Assembly (NCBI GenBank): GCA_937891045.1
Contig: CALBEV010000015.1
Coordinates: 1 to 10,923 of the forward strand
Length of the DNA stretch: 10,923 bases
Direction: 5' to 3'
Origin: an uncultured Burkholderiales bacterium
Lineage (GTDB): Bacteria > Pseudomonadota > Gammaproteobacteria > Burkholderiales > Burkholderiaceae
The notes below the pieces were generated by a model that ran no database searches, was not told the DNA's origin, and saw nothing but the letters and a program-made list of their open reading frames with translations. The position numbers and the translations under genes were made by a program. Positions within the stretch are counted from its first letter, which is position 1; the number at the start of each line of letters is the position of its first letter. Of the stretch, positions 1 through 7,564 are shown in pieces.

Positions 1-116
1 TGGTCGGCACAGCCCAAGGACGTTTGCAATTTTTAGCGATGCTGCGTTTTTCAACGCCCGCCAGTGCGGCTTTCCAAATGCAAGCCCACGTTGCGGCGCA
101 AATCGCCCAGCTTTGA
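1..116 (+). CDS. C-terminal end of an unidentified gene (partial)
   Basis: The reading frame starting at base 3 is open from the window edge to a TGA at 114-116. It encodes about 37 residues ending in QAHVAAQIAQL, which looks like an amphipathic helix at a protein C-terminus. The stop lies 7 bp from the convergent ygfZ stop, the compact tail-to-tail spacing expected between real genes in this genome. Frame 2 is also open as far as 126, so the frame choice is not certain. No family motif is visible in this fragment and I do not recognise the product. GC at third codon positions is only moderate, so the support is modest. Confidence 0.4.
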   Translation, partial: VGTAQGRLQFLAMLRFSTPASAAFQMQAHVAAQIAQL

Positions 117-123
117 AAGCAGA

Positions 124-1107
124 CTAAATATCGTCGCGCAAAGCGTAGGGCAGGGCATACAACGACAACACCGCGCCGCCATCTGTGCCCAAGCTAAGAA
201 AACCTTCCGCGCCTGCTTGCTGCGCTTCATCAGCCGCACTGGTTTGCAAACACACCAAGGCCCAATGGCCGTGTTGGCTGTGCTGCACCGCTTGCGCCAC
301 CACTCCGGCAGGCTGGGCGCTGTCGGCGGCGCTGAACACCTCTTGGCCTGCTTGCAAGGGCGCTGATGCATGGGCCAGGTAGGCGCGGCGTTTCAAGGTG
401 CCGCGAAACTGGCTCCGGGCCACCACTTCTTGGCCGGGGTAGCAGCCCTTTTTGAAATTCACGCCGTCCACCGATTCGTAGTTCAACATCTGCGGCACAA
501 AGGCTTCGAAGCTGGCGGCTTGCACATCGGCAATGCCACTCAGCACCTCGCCCAACAGCCAATCGTCCAAGGCCAAGGCTGGCAGGGCAGGGGCGCTGCC
601 CATGGACAACAGTTGCAGGCTGCGCGACACGCCAGCAGCGGGGTAGAGCGTGACCGACCAGGCTTGTGCTGGGGCTGCCGAGTTGTTTACAGCTGCGCCA
701 ATCGCGCCTGAAGCGTCCATGGCCCGGCAAGTCCAGGGCTGGTCCGCCGCTGTCTCAAAAATCCCCCACACGGCCCAATCTGCCGAGGCATCGCTCAGTT
801 TGACTTTGGATCGCAACACAAACATGGAGAGGCGCTTCAAGGTCTGCGCCAGCAGGTCTTGGCGCATCACCAGCAACACGTCTTCAGAACTGGGTTTAAA
901 GCCCACCATGCTGGCTTGCATGCGGCCTTTGGCGTTGCAAAACGCGGCCAAACGGGCGTGGTTGGCGTCGAGCAACAAAAAATCTTGCGTGAGTTGGTTG
1001 TGCAAAAAAGAGGCGGCGTCGGGGCCCGTGGCGCGAATCACGCCAAGGTGTGGCAGGGCGCAAGCGCCGAGGCTGGAGAACGTGGGTAAAGCGGTGAGGT
1101 CGGTCAT
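124..1107 (-). CDS. ygfZ: YgfZ/GcvT-like folate-binding protein (Fe-S cluster repair factor)
   Basis: This 327-residue protein belongs to the YgfZ/GcvT family. YgfZ binds tetrahydrofolate and supports assembly or repair of certain iron-sulfur enzymes in the cytoplasm; it is not a glycine-cleavage enzyme. The family signature K-G-C-Y-P-G-Q-E is at residues 220-227, with the conserved cysteine C222. The N-terminal part shows the GcvT-like segment FLHNQLTQD (about 34-42) followed by CNAKGRM (57-63). Length is normal for the family. The ATG at 1107 is chosen because the family begins close to the segment LGVIRATGPDAASFLHNQL. The frame stays open upstream to 1269, but that extension lies opposite mltG and is low-complexity (glutamine-rich). 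No strong Shine-Dalgarno is visible. It is divergent from mltG, as in many Burkholderiales. Confidence 0.93.
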   Translation of the reverse strand: MTDLTALPTFSSLGACALPHLGVIRATGPDAASFLHNQLTQDFLLLDANHARLAAFCNAKGRMQASMVGFKPSSEDVLLVMRQDLLAQTLKRLSMFVLRSKVKLSDASADWAVWGIFETAADQPWTCRAMDASGAIGAAVNNSAAPAQAWSVTLYPAAGVSRSLQLLSMGSAPALPALALDDWLLGEVLSGIADVQAASFEAFVPQMLNYESVDGVNFKKGCYPGQEVVARSQFRGTLKRRAYLAHASAPLQAGQEVFSAADSAQPAGVVAQAVQHSQHGHWALVCLQTSAADEAQQAGAEGFLSLGTDGGAVLSLYALPYALRDDI

Positions 1108-1152
1108 GCGTCCATTATCATGGCCGCTTTCAAATTCAGGCGGGATGGGCTT

Positions 1153-2175
1153 GTGAAACCAAGGTTTTGGCGCAGCATCAAAAGGGCCCTCAGCCTGCTG
1201 CTGTTGGTTGTTCTGCTGACAACCGGCGCGGCGGCTTGGTGGTTGTCGCAGCCCCTGCCTTTGCGCCAAGCCAGCGTCGATTTATCCGTCGAGCCCGGCC
1301 AATCGGTGCGCACCATCGCGCAAAGCGCGGTCGCGGCCGGAGTCGATGTCCCCGCCAGCGTCCTCTATTACCTTTTCAAGCTGAGCGGTCAGTCGCGTCA
1401 AATCCGCGCGGGCAGCTATGAAATCAACGCCAACACCTCCGCTTGGGACCTTCTGCAAAAGTTGGTGCGCGGCGAAGAAAAACTGCGCAGCATCACCCTG
1501 GTGGAAGGCTGGACCTGGCAGCAAGTTCGCCAAGCCTTGAACAAATCGGACCACTTGAAACACGACTCGGCCAGCTTGAGCGACGAGGAAGTCATGAGCC
1601 ATCTGGGCCTGGCTGGCGTGGCCCCTGAGGGCCGGTTTTTCCCCGACACCTACATGGTCGGCAAGGGCACGTCCGACCTGAAATTGCTGCAACGTGCGGC
1701 CCAAGCCATGCAACGTCAACTTCGCGAAGCTTGGGCAACCCGCGACATGGGCCTGCCTTTGAAGTCGGCCGATGAAGCGCTGATTCTGGCGAGCATCATC
1801 GAGAAGGAAACCGGCTTGGTGAGTGACCGCCCGATGATCTCCAGTGTGTTCATCAACCGGCTGCGCATCAACATGCCGTTGCAAACCGACCCGACCGTCA
1901 TCTACGGCATGTTCGAGCGGTTTGACGGCAATTTGCGCCGCGTCGATTTACAAACAGACCACCCTTGGAACACTTACACACGCCGGGGTTTGCCGCCCAC
2001 ACCGATCGCCATGCCGAGCAAAGGCGCCTTGCACGCCGCGCTGCACCCGGCCACCAGCCAAGCCCTGTATTTCGTGGCGCGGGGGGACGGCAGCAGCCAG
2101 TTCAGCAGCAACTTGGACGACCACAACAACGCGGTCAACCGCTACCAACGCGGCCAAAGCGCCAAGGCACAATAA
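1153..2175 (+). CDS. mltG: Endolytic murein transglycosylase MltG (YceG family)
   Basis: MltG is an inner-membrane lytic transglycosylase that cuts nascent glycan strands and is thought to end their polymerisation. A single N-terminal membrane segment (about residues 13-31, [10 protein letters not shown] followed by TTGAAAWW) precedes a periplasmic domain. The YceG catalytic region holds [10 protein letters not shown], with the likely catalytic glutamate at E217, equivalent to E218 of the E. coli enzyme. [18 protein letters not shown] and the [14 protein letters not shown] segment follow, and a terminal [12 protein letters not shown] block completes the family pattern. I chose GTG at 1153 (340 residues, the same length as E. 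coli MltG) because AGGCGG lies 9 bp upstream. The in-frame ATG at 1120 (351 residues) has no ribosome-binding site and sits only 12 bp from the divergent ygfZ start. It is the first gene of the rightward cluster, 5 bp before tmk. Confidence 0.93.
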   Translation: MKPRFWRSIKRALSLLLLVVLLTTGAAAWWLSQPLPLRQASVDLSVEPGQSVRTIAQSAVAAGVDVPASVLYYLFKLSGQSRQIRAGSYEINANTSAWDLLQKLVRGEEKLRSITLVEGWTWQQVRQALNKSDHLKHDSASLSDEEVMSHLGLAGVAPEGRFFPDTYMVGKGTSDLKLLQRAAQAMQRQLREAWATRDMGLPLKSADEALILASIIEKETGLVSDRPMISSVFINRLRINMPLQTDPTVIYGMFERFDGNLRRVDLQTDHPWNTYTRRGLPPTPIAMPSKGALHAALHPATSQALYFVARGDGSSQFSSNLDDHNNAVNRYQRGQSAKAQ

Positions 2176-2180
2176 GCCGC

Positions 2181-2816
2181 ATGCAATCCGGTTTGTTCAT
2201 CAGTTTCGAAGGCATCGACGGCGCGGGCAAGTCCAGCCACATCGAGGCTTTGGCGCAGGCCTTCAAAGCCGCAGGCCGGGCTGTGCTTCAAACCCGCGAA
2301 CCCGGCGGCACCCCACTGGCCGAGAAACTGCGCGACATGGTGTTGCACGACGCCATGGACCCGTTGTGCGAAGCCCTTCTGGTGTTTGCCGCCCGCCGCG
2401 ACCATCTGAACCACGTGATCGAACCCGCTTTGGCGCGAGGCGACGTGGTGCTGTGCGACCGCTTCACCGACGCCACCTTTGCTTACCAAGGGGCAGGGCG
2501 CGGCTTCAGTTTGGACGTGTTAACGCAGCTCGAGCATTGGGTGCAGGCCTTGCCCTCAGGCGGTTTGCGCCAACCCGACATCACGTTGTGGTTTGCCTTG
2601 GACCCGACCATCGCCGCCGAGCGTTTGAGCGCGGCGAGGCTGCCCGACCGGTTCGAGTCCCAGCCCTTGGCGTTTTTCCAAAGTGTGCACAACGGCTATG
2701 CCGCCCGTGCCGCGTCAGATCCGAAGCGCTTTGCCCAGTTGGACGCCAGCGCCAGCATCGATCAGGTGCGCCACGACCTGCTGGCCCAATTGCGCCAGCG
2801 CCAGGTGCTGCCATGA
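2181..2816 (+). CDS. tmk: Thymidylate kinase
   Basis: A 211-residue dTMP kinase, which phosphorylates dTMP to dTDP with ATP in the cytoplasm, an essential step of dTTP supply. The P-loop [11 protein letters not shown] is at residues 9-19. REPGGT at 39-44 is the TMP-binding segment, and the DRF of [17 protein letters not shown] is at 93-95. A lid-like region with arginines lies around 148-161 ([13 protein letters not shown]). Length is typical. The ATG at 2181 puts the P-loop at the usual distance from the N-terminus; the frame stays open upstream inside mltG, but that is an out-of-frame shadow. It follows mltG by 5 bp and its TGA overlaps the ATG of holB (ATGA), suggesting translational coupling in one operon. 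Confidence 0.97.
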   Translation: MQSGLFISFEGIDGAGKSSHIEALAQAFKAAGRAVLQTREPGGTPLAEKLRDMVLHDAMDPLCEALLVFAARRDHLNHVIEPALARGDVVLCDRFTDATFAYQGAGRGFSLDVLTQLEHWVQALPSGGLRQPDITLWFALDPTIAAERLSAARLPDRFESQPLAFFQSVHNGYAARAASDPKRFAQLDASASIDQVRHDLLAQLRQRQVLP

Positions 2817-3808
2817 GCGGCTTAGCCCCTTGGCTGCAACACCAACTCACCGGCCTGACCCAACGCCCCGGCCACGCTTTGCTGCTGCAAGGCGCCTCCG
2901 GCTTGGGCCAGTACGAGCTGGGCCTGGCCTTGGCCGCCGCTTGCTTGTGCCACGCGCCTACGTCAGCGGGCGCTTGCGGCGTGTGTCCCAGCTGTCATGG
3001 CATCGAGGTCCGTGCCCACGCCGATTTGAGCGTGCTCATGCCCGAAACCGACATGCTGGCCTTGAACTGGCCGCTGTCTGAAAAAGCACAAAAAGACATT
3101 GACGACAAGAAACGCAAACCCAGCAAAGAGATTCGAGTGGAAGCCATGCGCGACCTGCTGGGCTTCACCCAAACCACCGGGGCCAACGCCAACGGCAAGG
3201 TGGTGCTGATTTACCCGGCCGAGCGGATGAACACCATCACCGCCAACACCTTGCTGAAAACCTTGGAAGAACCGGCGGGACGCACCCGGTTTATTTTGGC
3301 CAGCGCCGCCGCCCACGAACTGCTGCCCACGGTGCGCAGCCGCTGCCAAGTGCACCCCATGCAGTGGCCCAGCAGCGCTGAAGGCTTGCGCTGGTTGGTG
3401 CAACAAGGCCTGCCTGAAGGCGAGGCCACGGTGCTGTTGAAGGCGGCAGGCGGTCGGCCCGATGACGCCCAAGCCTTGTTTCAGCTGGGTTTTCAGGCCA
3501 AAAACTGGCGGGCTTTGCCCAAGGCTTTGCAGCGCGGCGACCCTGGTGTGCTGGCCGACAACGCCGCGCCCTTGGTGTTGTCGAGTTTGCAAAAAGTTTG
3601 TCACGACCTGCTGCACCTGGCCTGTGGTGCCGTGCCCCGGTTTTTTGACGCCGACGACCTGCCCAAACCCAGCAGCATGATGGCGCTCACGCAGTGGTCC
3701 AAAGACTTGATGCAAAGCGCCAAAACCGTGGAACACCCCTACCAAGCAGGCTTGCTGATGGAAGCCTGGGTCAGCCGCGCCCAACGCGCCATGAACGCCC
3801 GCGCCTGA
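2813..3808 (+). CDS. holB: DNA polymerase III subunit delta prime
   Basis: A 331-residue delta' subunit of the clamp loader, which works with delta and tau/gamma to load the beta clamp on DNA. The N-terminal AAA+ fold has a degenerate P-loop, [10 protein letters not shown] (27-36), with glutamine where ATP-binding subunits have lysine. This agrees with delta' being a non-ATPase member. A zinc-ribbon pattern C46-x8-C55-x2-C58-x2-C61 follows. [10 protein letters not shown] (145-154) is the sensor region of the family, and SRC occurs in TVRSRCQVH further on. The start is fixed by the ATGA overlap with tmk and by AGG at 2803-2805, 7 bp upstream. Homologues in related genera are often followed by a pilZ-domain gene; here tatD follows directly. 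Confidence 0.95.
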   Translation: MSGLAPWLQHQLTGLTQRPGHALLLQGASGLGQYELGLALAAACLCHAPTSAGACGVCPSCHGIEVRAHADLSVLMPETDMLALNWPLSEKAQKDIDDKKRKPSKEIRVEAMRDLLGFTQTTGANANGKVVLIYPAERMNTITANTLLKTLEEPAGRTRFILASAAAHELLPTVRSRCQVHPMQWPSSAEGLRWLVQQGLPEGEATVLLKAAGGRPDDAQALFQLGFQAKNWRALPKALQRGDPGVLADNAAPLVLSSLQKVCHDLLHLACGAVPRFFDADDLPKPSSMMALTQWSKDLMQSAKTVEHPYQAGLLMEAWVSRAQRAMNARA

Positions 3809-3859
3809 TGGCCCCCAACCCCCTCTGACCCTCGGCATCTGCTTGCCACGAACCACTCC
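3809..3859 (+). other. Short holB-tatD spacer with no detectable gene
   Basis: These 51 bp are C-rich. They contain no open reading frame of note, no convincing hairpin with a T-run, and no good Shine-Dalgarno in front of tatD. They occupy the position where many Burkholderiales carry a pilZ-domain gene. Confidence 0.5.
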
Positions 3860-4657
3860 ATGTACACCGATTCCCACTGCCACCTGAATTTCCCCGAGCT
3901 GCAAACCAACCTGGGCCAAATTCGCCAAGACATGGCAGATGCCCAAGTGACCCGCGCTTTGCTGATCAGCACCAAGTTGGAAACCTTCCCTGATGTGCAC
4001 GCTTTGGCCATGGCCCACGAGAATTTTTGGTGCACCGCCGGTGTGCATCCGGATGAGGACGATGTGCAAGAGCCCAGCCTGGACGATTTGCTGCGCATCG
4101 GCCAAAGCCCCAAGGTGGTGGGCATTGGCGAAACCGGCCTCGACTATTACCGCTTGGGCGAGCGCACCGTGGCCGACATGGCCTGGCAGCGCCAGCGCTT
4201 TCGTCATCACATCCAAGCCGCCCAACAACTTCGCCTGCCGCTGGTGATCCACACCCGCAGTGCCAGCGAGGACACCTTGGCCATCCTGAAAGAAGAGGGC
4301 GAAGACGGCAGTGCCCAGGCCGTGGGCGGCGTGTTCCACTGTTTCACTGAAACGGAACAGGTGGCCCGGGCTGCGTTGGACCTGGGTTTTTACATCTCTT
4401 TCTCGGGCATCCTGACCTTCAAAAACGCCCAAGATTTGCGCGACATCGCCGCCTGGATGCCACTGGAGCGCATCTTGATCGAGACCGACAGCCCCTACTT
4501 GGCTCCAGCGCCCCACCGTGGCAAGACCAACAACCCGTCCTATGTGCCCTGGGTGGCCAAGCAAATTGCCGAACTGCGTGGCCTGAGCCCAGAAGAAGTT
4601 GGCGCTCAAACCTCGGCCAATTTTGACCAACTGTTCAGCGGGGTGCTGACCCCATGA
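3860..4657 (+). CDS. tatD: TatD family metal-dependent hydrolase/DNase
   Basis: A 265-residue TatD-family TIM-barrel hydrolase. Members are divalent-metal 3'-5' exonucleases or deoxyribonucleases, linked in E. coli to DNA repair after oxidative damage; the exact substrate of this copy is not shown by sequence. Metal-binding residues are all present: H6 and H8 in DSHCHLNF, E91 in GIGETGLDYY, H131 in VIHTRSA, H160 in VFHCFTE and D210 in ETDSPYLAP. The PHRGKTNNPSYV segment (218-229) is also typical. The protein could equally be called YcfH-like, because the tmk-holB-ycfH order is conserved in enterobacteria too. The start puts DSHCH at its normal position. The TGA overlaps the ATG of the ankyrin gene. 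Confidence 0.94.
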   Translation: MYTDSHCHLNFPELQTNLGQIRQDMADAQVTRALLISTKLETFPDVHALAMAHENFWCTAGVHPDEDDVQEPSLDDLLRIGQSPKVVGIGETGLDYYRLGERTVADMAWQRQRFRHHIQAAQQLRLPLVIHTRSASEDTLAILKEEGEDGSAQAVGGVFHCFTETEQVARAALDLGFYISFSGILTFKNAQDLRDIAAWMPLERILIETDSPYLAPAPHRGKTNNPSYVPWVAKQIAELRGLSPEEVGAQTSANFDQLFSGVLTP

Positions 4658-5343
4658 TTTACTTTAAGTATCTCTTATATCTATATGTTTTTATTGGATA
4701 TTCTATAAGTAGCGCTGGTGCCTATGACGATTTTTTCAAGGCTGTTGAACTAGACCAGCCAGACAAGGTGCAACGCTTGCTAGAACGCGGTTTTGACCCC
4801 AACAGCCCCAATCCCAAAGGCCAACCCGCCTTGGTCTTTGCCATGCAGCAATCATCCAACAAGGTGGTGGATTTGCTGGTGAATTGGCCAACCACCAAGC
4901 TGAGCGTGAAAAACCCGCAAGGCGAAACACCGCTGATGTTGGCCGCGCTGAACAACAAATTGCCGCTGGCCAAACTCCTGATCCTGCGCGGCGCGGATGT
5001 GAACCAAGCCGGTTGGACGCCGCTGCATTACGCCGCCACCAGGGGGCACATCGAGATGATGCGTTTGATGATCGACAACAGCGCCTACTTGGATGCCGAG
5101 TCGCCCAATGGCACCACGCCACTGATGATGGCGGCGCATTACGGAACGCCAATGGCGGTGAAGTTGCTGCTGGAAGAGGGTGCAGACCCGCGCATCAAGA
5201 ACAAGCTGGGCTTGAGCGCCTGGGACTTTTCCGTCAACAGCAAAAACGAGGCTCAAAAAGCCGAAACCCAACAGTATTTGATGGCTTTTTCAGGGGTTTG
5301 GGCGCAGAAATACCCCAGTCCAGCGGGTGGACGACAAAATTAA
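4654..5343 (+). CDS. Exported ankyrin-repeat protein
   Basis: A 229-residue protein with an N-terminal signal peptide: a single lysine at position 5, a hydrophobic, tyrosine-rich core (YLLYLYVFIGYSI) and a likely cleavage site after SSAGA at residue 23, so the mature protein should be periplasmic. About five ankyrin repeats follow. Clear ones are GETPLMLAALNNKLPLAKLL (90-109), WTPLHYAATRGHIEMMRLMI (121-140) and TTPLMMAAHYGTPMAVKLLL (154-173); degenerate ones lie at about 25-55 and 58-88. Ankyrin repeats bind proteins; no catalytic motif is visible and the partner is unknown. The gene starts inside the tatD stop (ATGA) and has a GGGG stretch about 10 bp upstream. The first ~58 bases are only about 19% GC, very unlike the rest of the gene. 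Its TAA shares TTAA with the convergent gene. Confidence 0.88.
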   Translation: MIYFKYLLYLYVFIGYSISSAGAYDDFFKAVELDQPDKVQRLLERGFDPNSPNPKGQPALVFAMQQSSNKVVDLLVNWPTTKLSVKNPQGETPLMLAALNNKLPLAKLLILRGADVNQAGWTPLHYAATRGHIEMMRLMIDNSAYLDAESPNGTTPLMMAAHYGTPMAVKLLLEEGADPRIKNKLGLSAWDFSVNSKNEAQKAETQQYLMAFSGVWAQKYPSPAGGRQN

Positions 5344-5987
5344 TTGTTGCTGAATCCGATGAATCGGCTCACGACAACAGCACCACGCAGTTCACCCGGT
5401 TTGAAGCCCACCGCCTTGTCATGGGGGTAAAGCTCGTCGAGCTTGGTCTTGATTTCGGGGCTGATTTGTTCTGGATCGCCATGACAAGCCGTGCATTGGG
5501 CTTGCATCACAATCGGTCTGGCATAGCGCAATTCCATGCGTGAACCGGCGCCAGCTTTCACAGCTTCTACAAACTCAATCTCTGCGGGCGGTTCGCCCCG
5601 TGCCAAGGATTCCTCAAGGTGTTTCAAGGCCTTGATTTGCCAGTCGATTGGCGTGCCCATGCTGGCATTTCGAGGCTTGTGGCTGATGCGGCGTATGGTG
5701 ATTTTTTCTTCGTCACTGATGCGCTGCGCAATCGCCGGCGCTTCCACTTGGCAGACACCCAAGGCGTTGACCGGGCCGCCATCCTTCATGGCTGTTTGCA
5801 ATTTCCCGCCAAGTTCTTTCAACATGGCCGAGGCTGCTTCACGGCTTTCCTTCATGGGGTTGGATCCTTTGAATTCGGCCAAGGCAAGGGGGGACTGCAA
5901 CAGAACAACACCCAAACACAGGGCTTGGAGCATGGTCTGAACTTTGAATGAGGATGGGGTGATTTTATTGGTTAACATAATATGCAT
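5340..5987 (-). CDS. Exported DUF3365 (Tll0287-like) c-type haem protein
   Basis: A 215-residue protein. Its signal peptide has lysines at 8 and 15, a hydrophobic core MLQALCLGVVLLQ, and a likely cleavage after LALA at residue 37. The mature domain shows the DUF3365 layout: GVCQVEAPAIA (C79), IRRISHKPRNASM, LRYARPI, then a haem-attachment motif CTACH at 165-169 followed by GDP. In the studied cyanobacterial relative Tll0287 the c-type haem is, as I recall, bound by an unusual cysteine plus histidine pair, and C79 is the obvious candidate here. Such domains act as periplasmic cytochromes or sensor modules; here it stands alone with no kinase or cyclase domain. The ATG at 5987 is a choice: another ATG lies at 5978 and an upstream TTG at 6026, none with a clear Shine-Dalgarno. 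It follows the aldehyde dehydrogenase by about 71 bp. Confidence 0.85.
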   Translation of the reverse strand: MHIMLTNKITPSSFKVQTMLQALCLGVVLLQSPLALAEFKGSNPMKESREAASAMLKELGGKLQTAMKDGGPVNALGVCQVEAPAIAQRISDEEKITIRRISHKPRNASMGTPIDWQIKALKHLEESLARGEPPAEIEFVEAVKAGAGSRMELRYARPIVMQAQCTACHGDPEQISPEIKTKLDELYPHDKAVGFKPGELRGAVVVSRFIGFSNN

Positions 5988-6058
5988 CGTATCAAATGAA
6001 TTCAGACATGGCAGATGGGCAAACAAGTTCTGAATGTACCGCAGCTCTCTAAGGTTAT
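5988..6058 (-). promoter_or_regulatory. Possible weak promoter region upstream of the DUF3365 gene
   Basis: This 71-bp gap between the aldehyde dehydrogenase stop and the DUF3365 start is more AT-rich than the surrounding coding DNA. On the minus strand a TTGTTT is followed 16 bp later by TGAATT, a poor match to a sigma-70 promoter. No terminator-like hairpin with a T-run is seen, so read-through from the aldehyde dehydrogenase gene is equally possible. Confidence 0.2.
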
Positions 6059-7489
6059 TCAGTTTTTCTCGGCCGGCTTGAGTTGGATGGCTTTGTGCTC
6101 TAAGAACTCTTCAAAACCATACTTGCCGTTTTCCCGGCCATTGCCCGATTGTTTATAGCCGCCAAACGGCGCGTTGCCATTGAACGGCGCGCCGTTGATG
6201 TCCACCTGGCCGGTGCGCATTTGACGCGCTACACGCAGCGCGTGGGCTTCATCCGTGCTCCAAACGCCACCGCCCAAACCATAAATCGAATCGTTGGCGA
6301 TGCGGATGGCTTCGGCTTCGTCTTTGTAAGTCAGGATGACCAACACGGGCCCGAAAATTTCTTCCCGCGCCAAGGTGTCCGTGGGCTGCACCCGCAAGAC
6401 CGTGGGTTGCACAAAATAGCCTTTGGCCAACGGCGGTTTGTCCGGGCCACCGGCCACCAACTCGGCGCCTTCGGCCAAGCCTTGCTGAATGAACGCAATG
6501 ACCCTGTCGCGCTGAGCTGCGCTCACCAAGGGACCCAAACGGCTGCCTTCATCCAAACTGGCACCCAAGGTGAATTTGGCAATGGCTGCTTGCGCCAAGC
6601 TTTTCACCTCGTCATAGCGGTCTTCAGGCACCAGCATGCGGGTGTGGGCCGAACAGGTTTGACCGCTGTTGAGCAAACACGCATTGATGCTGCCTTTCAC
6701 CGCGGCTTCAAAATCGGCGTCCGGCAGGATGATGCTGGCCGACTTGCCACCCAACTCCAGCGCCACGCGTTTGACCGAGTCGGCGGCCAACTCGGCCACC
6801 CGTTTGCCAGCGCGTGTGGAACCGGTGAAGCTCACCATGTCCACCTCGGGGTGGCTGGCCAACACTTCGCCCACCACCGGGCCCAAGCCGTTCACCAGGT
6901 TGAACACGCCTGCGGGCAGACCCGCGTCATGGATGATCTCGGCCAAGATCATGGCGTTGACCGGCGCGATTTCGCTGGGTTTCAAGACCACGGTGCAGCC
7001 TGCGGCCAACGCGGGCGCAATCTTCAACGTGATTTGGTTCAGGGGGAAATTCCAGGGCGTGATGCATCCCACCACGCCGATGGGCTCACGCACCACCAGC
7101 GAGTGGCCCACTTTTTCTTCATACACATAGGCCCGCGCCACTTTGGCGGCGTTGCCCCAGTTGAACACCGGGCCGCCCACCTGCACCATCTTGGCCAGCT
7201 CGATCGGCATGCCCACCTCGCGGGCGATGGCCGTGGCCATCTCGTCTGAACGGGCCTTCAAACCCGCGACGATCTTGTCGATGAAGACGCAGCGTTCTTC
7301 CACGCTCAAACCCGACCAAGCGGGGAACGCTGCCCGCGCAGCCAAGACCGCTTGCGCGGCCTCCTCGGCCGTGCCTTGCGGGACAGTGGCCATCACCTCC
7401 TCGGTGCTGGCGTCGTGCACTTCAAAAACTGCAGTGGCCTGGGCTTTGTGCCAAGCGCCGTTGATGTAATGGCTGGGGTAGGTGGTCAT
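6059..7489 (-). CDS. NAD(P)-dependent aldehyde dehydrogenase
   Basis: A 476-residue member of the aldehyde dehydrogenase superfamily, which oxidises an aldehyde to the acid with NAD(P)+. Conserved elements are PWNFP (N147), the cofactor-binding LKPSE (K170), FTGSTRAGK (Rossmann glycine motif, about 221-229), the general base E245 in LELGGKS, the nucleophile C279 in [18 protein letters not shown] (376-382) and the C-terminal [13 protein letters not shown]. All catalytic residues are present and the length is normal. Substrate cannot be told from sequence. The ATG at 7489 gives the standard N-terminus [13 protein letters not shown]. The frame extends to a TTG at 7516, but that extension lies in duplicated DNA. 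The ATG has no good Shine-Dalgarno and overlaps the TGA of a 21-codon leader ORF that copies the first 13 codons. Confidence 0.93.
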   Translation of the reverse strand: MTTYPSHYINGAWHKAQATAVFEVHDASTEEVMATVPQGTAEEAAQAVLAARAAFPAWSGLSVEERCVFIDKIVAGLKARSDEMATAIAREVGMPIELAKMVQVGGPVFNWGNAAKVARAYVYEEKVGHSLVVREPIGVVGCITPWNFPLNQITLKIAPALAAGCTVVLKPSEIAPVNAMILAEIIHDAGLPAGVFNLVNGLGPVVGEVLASHPEVDMVSFTGSTRAGKRVAELAADSVKRVALELGGKSASIILPDADFEAAVKGSINACLLNSGQTCSAHTRMLVPEDRYDEVKSLAQAAIAKFTLGASLDEGSRLGPLVSAAQRDRVIAFIQQGLAEGAELVAGGPDKPPLAKGYFVQPTVLRVQPTDTLAREEIFGPVLVILTYKDEAEAIRIANDSIYGLGGGVWSTDEAHALRVARQMRTGQVDINGAPFNGNAPFGGYKQSGNGRENGKYGFEEFLEHKAIQLKPAEKN

Positions 7490-7551
7490 AGAGGGCTGGG
7501 TGTCGCTTGTTGCCAAGCGCCGTTGATGTAATGGCTGGGATAGGTGGTCAT
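7449..7551. repeat. Direct repeat, 41 bp, two copies 62 bp apart
   Basis: Bases 7449-7489 and 7511-7551 match at 40 of 41 positions. The only difference is G at 7478 against A at 7540, which is synonymous (TAC/TAT) in the encoded peptide. Similarity ends at the ATG on the right and fades gradually on the left (gctt at 7443 and 7505 still matches). The 62-bp offset is not a multiple of three, so the two copies lie in different frames. Confidence 0.95.
7486..7551 (-). CDS. 21-codon leader ORF duplicating the aldehyde dehydrogenase N-terminus
   Basis: The ATG at 7551 opens a short frame whose first 13 residues, [13 protein letters not shown], are identical to the start of the aldehyde dehydrogenase. 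It then diverges (QQATPSPL against HKAQATAV) and ends in TGA, which overlaps the aldehyde dehydrogenase ATG as ATGA. It begins 13 bp after the ldcA stop. Two readings fit: a remnant of a 5'-end duplication or of a lost tandem paralogue, or a leader whose translation delivers ribosomes to the main start, which lacks a Shine-Dalgarno. No Shine-Dalgarno is obvious for the leader either. Whether it is translated is unknown. Confidence 0.45.
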   Translation of the reverse strand: MTTYPSHYINGAWQQATPSPL

Positions 7552-7564
7552 GTTGAAAACATTT

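Noticed and set aside
1844..2812. N-terminal extension of the holB frame over mltG and tmk
   Set aside because: It is arginine/proline/threonine-rich out-of-frame translation across two recognised genes; the ATGA overlap and AGG site fix the holB start at 2813.
2963..4630. A 555-codon open frame on the minus strand opposite holB and tatD
   Set aside because: The translation is rich in G, H, Q and V with no domain motif, and it lies wholly opposite two genes with complete catalytic or structural motifs. GC-rich codon bias readily leaves this antisense frame open.
4658..4709. Internal sigma-70 promoter from TTTACT and TATATG or TATAAG in the AT-rich segment
   Set aside because: The -35 match is weak and such hexamers are expected by chance in 19% GC DNA; kept only as one possible explanation of the AT-rich stretch.
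6149..7249. A 366-codon open frame on the plus strand opposite the aldehyde dehydrogenase
   Set aside because: The composition (H, Q, G, R-rich) is that of an antisense shadow and it spans the dehydrogenase catalytic region; no recognisable motif.
7490..7516. Nine-residue N-terminal extension of the aldehyde dehydrogenase from a TTG
   Set aside because: It lies in the diverged part of the duplicated leader, uses a rare start with no Shine-Dalgarno, and the family N-terminus fits ATG 7489.
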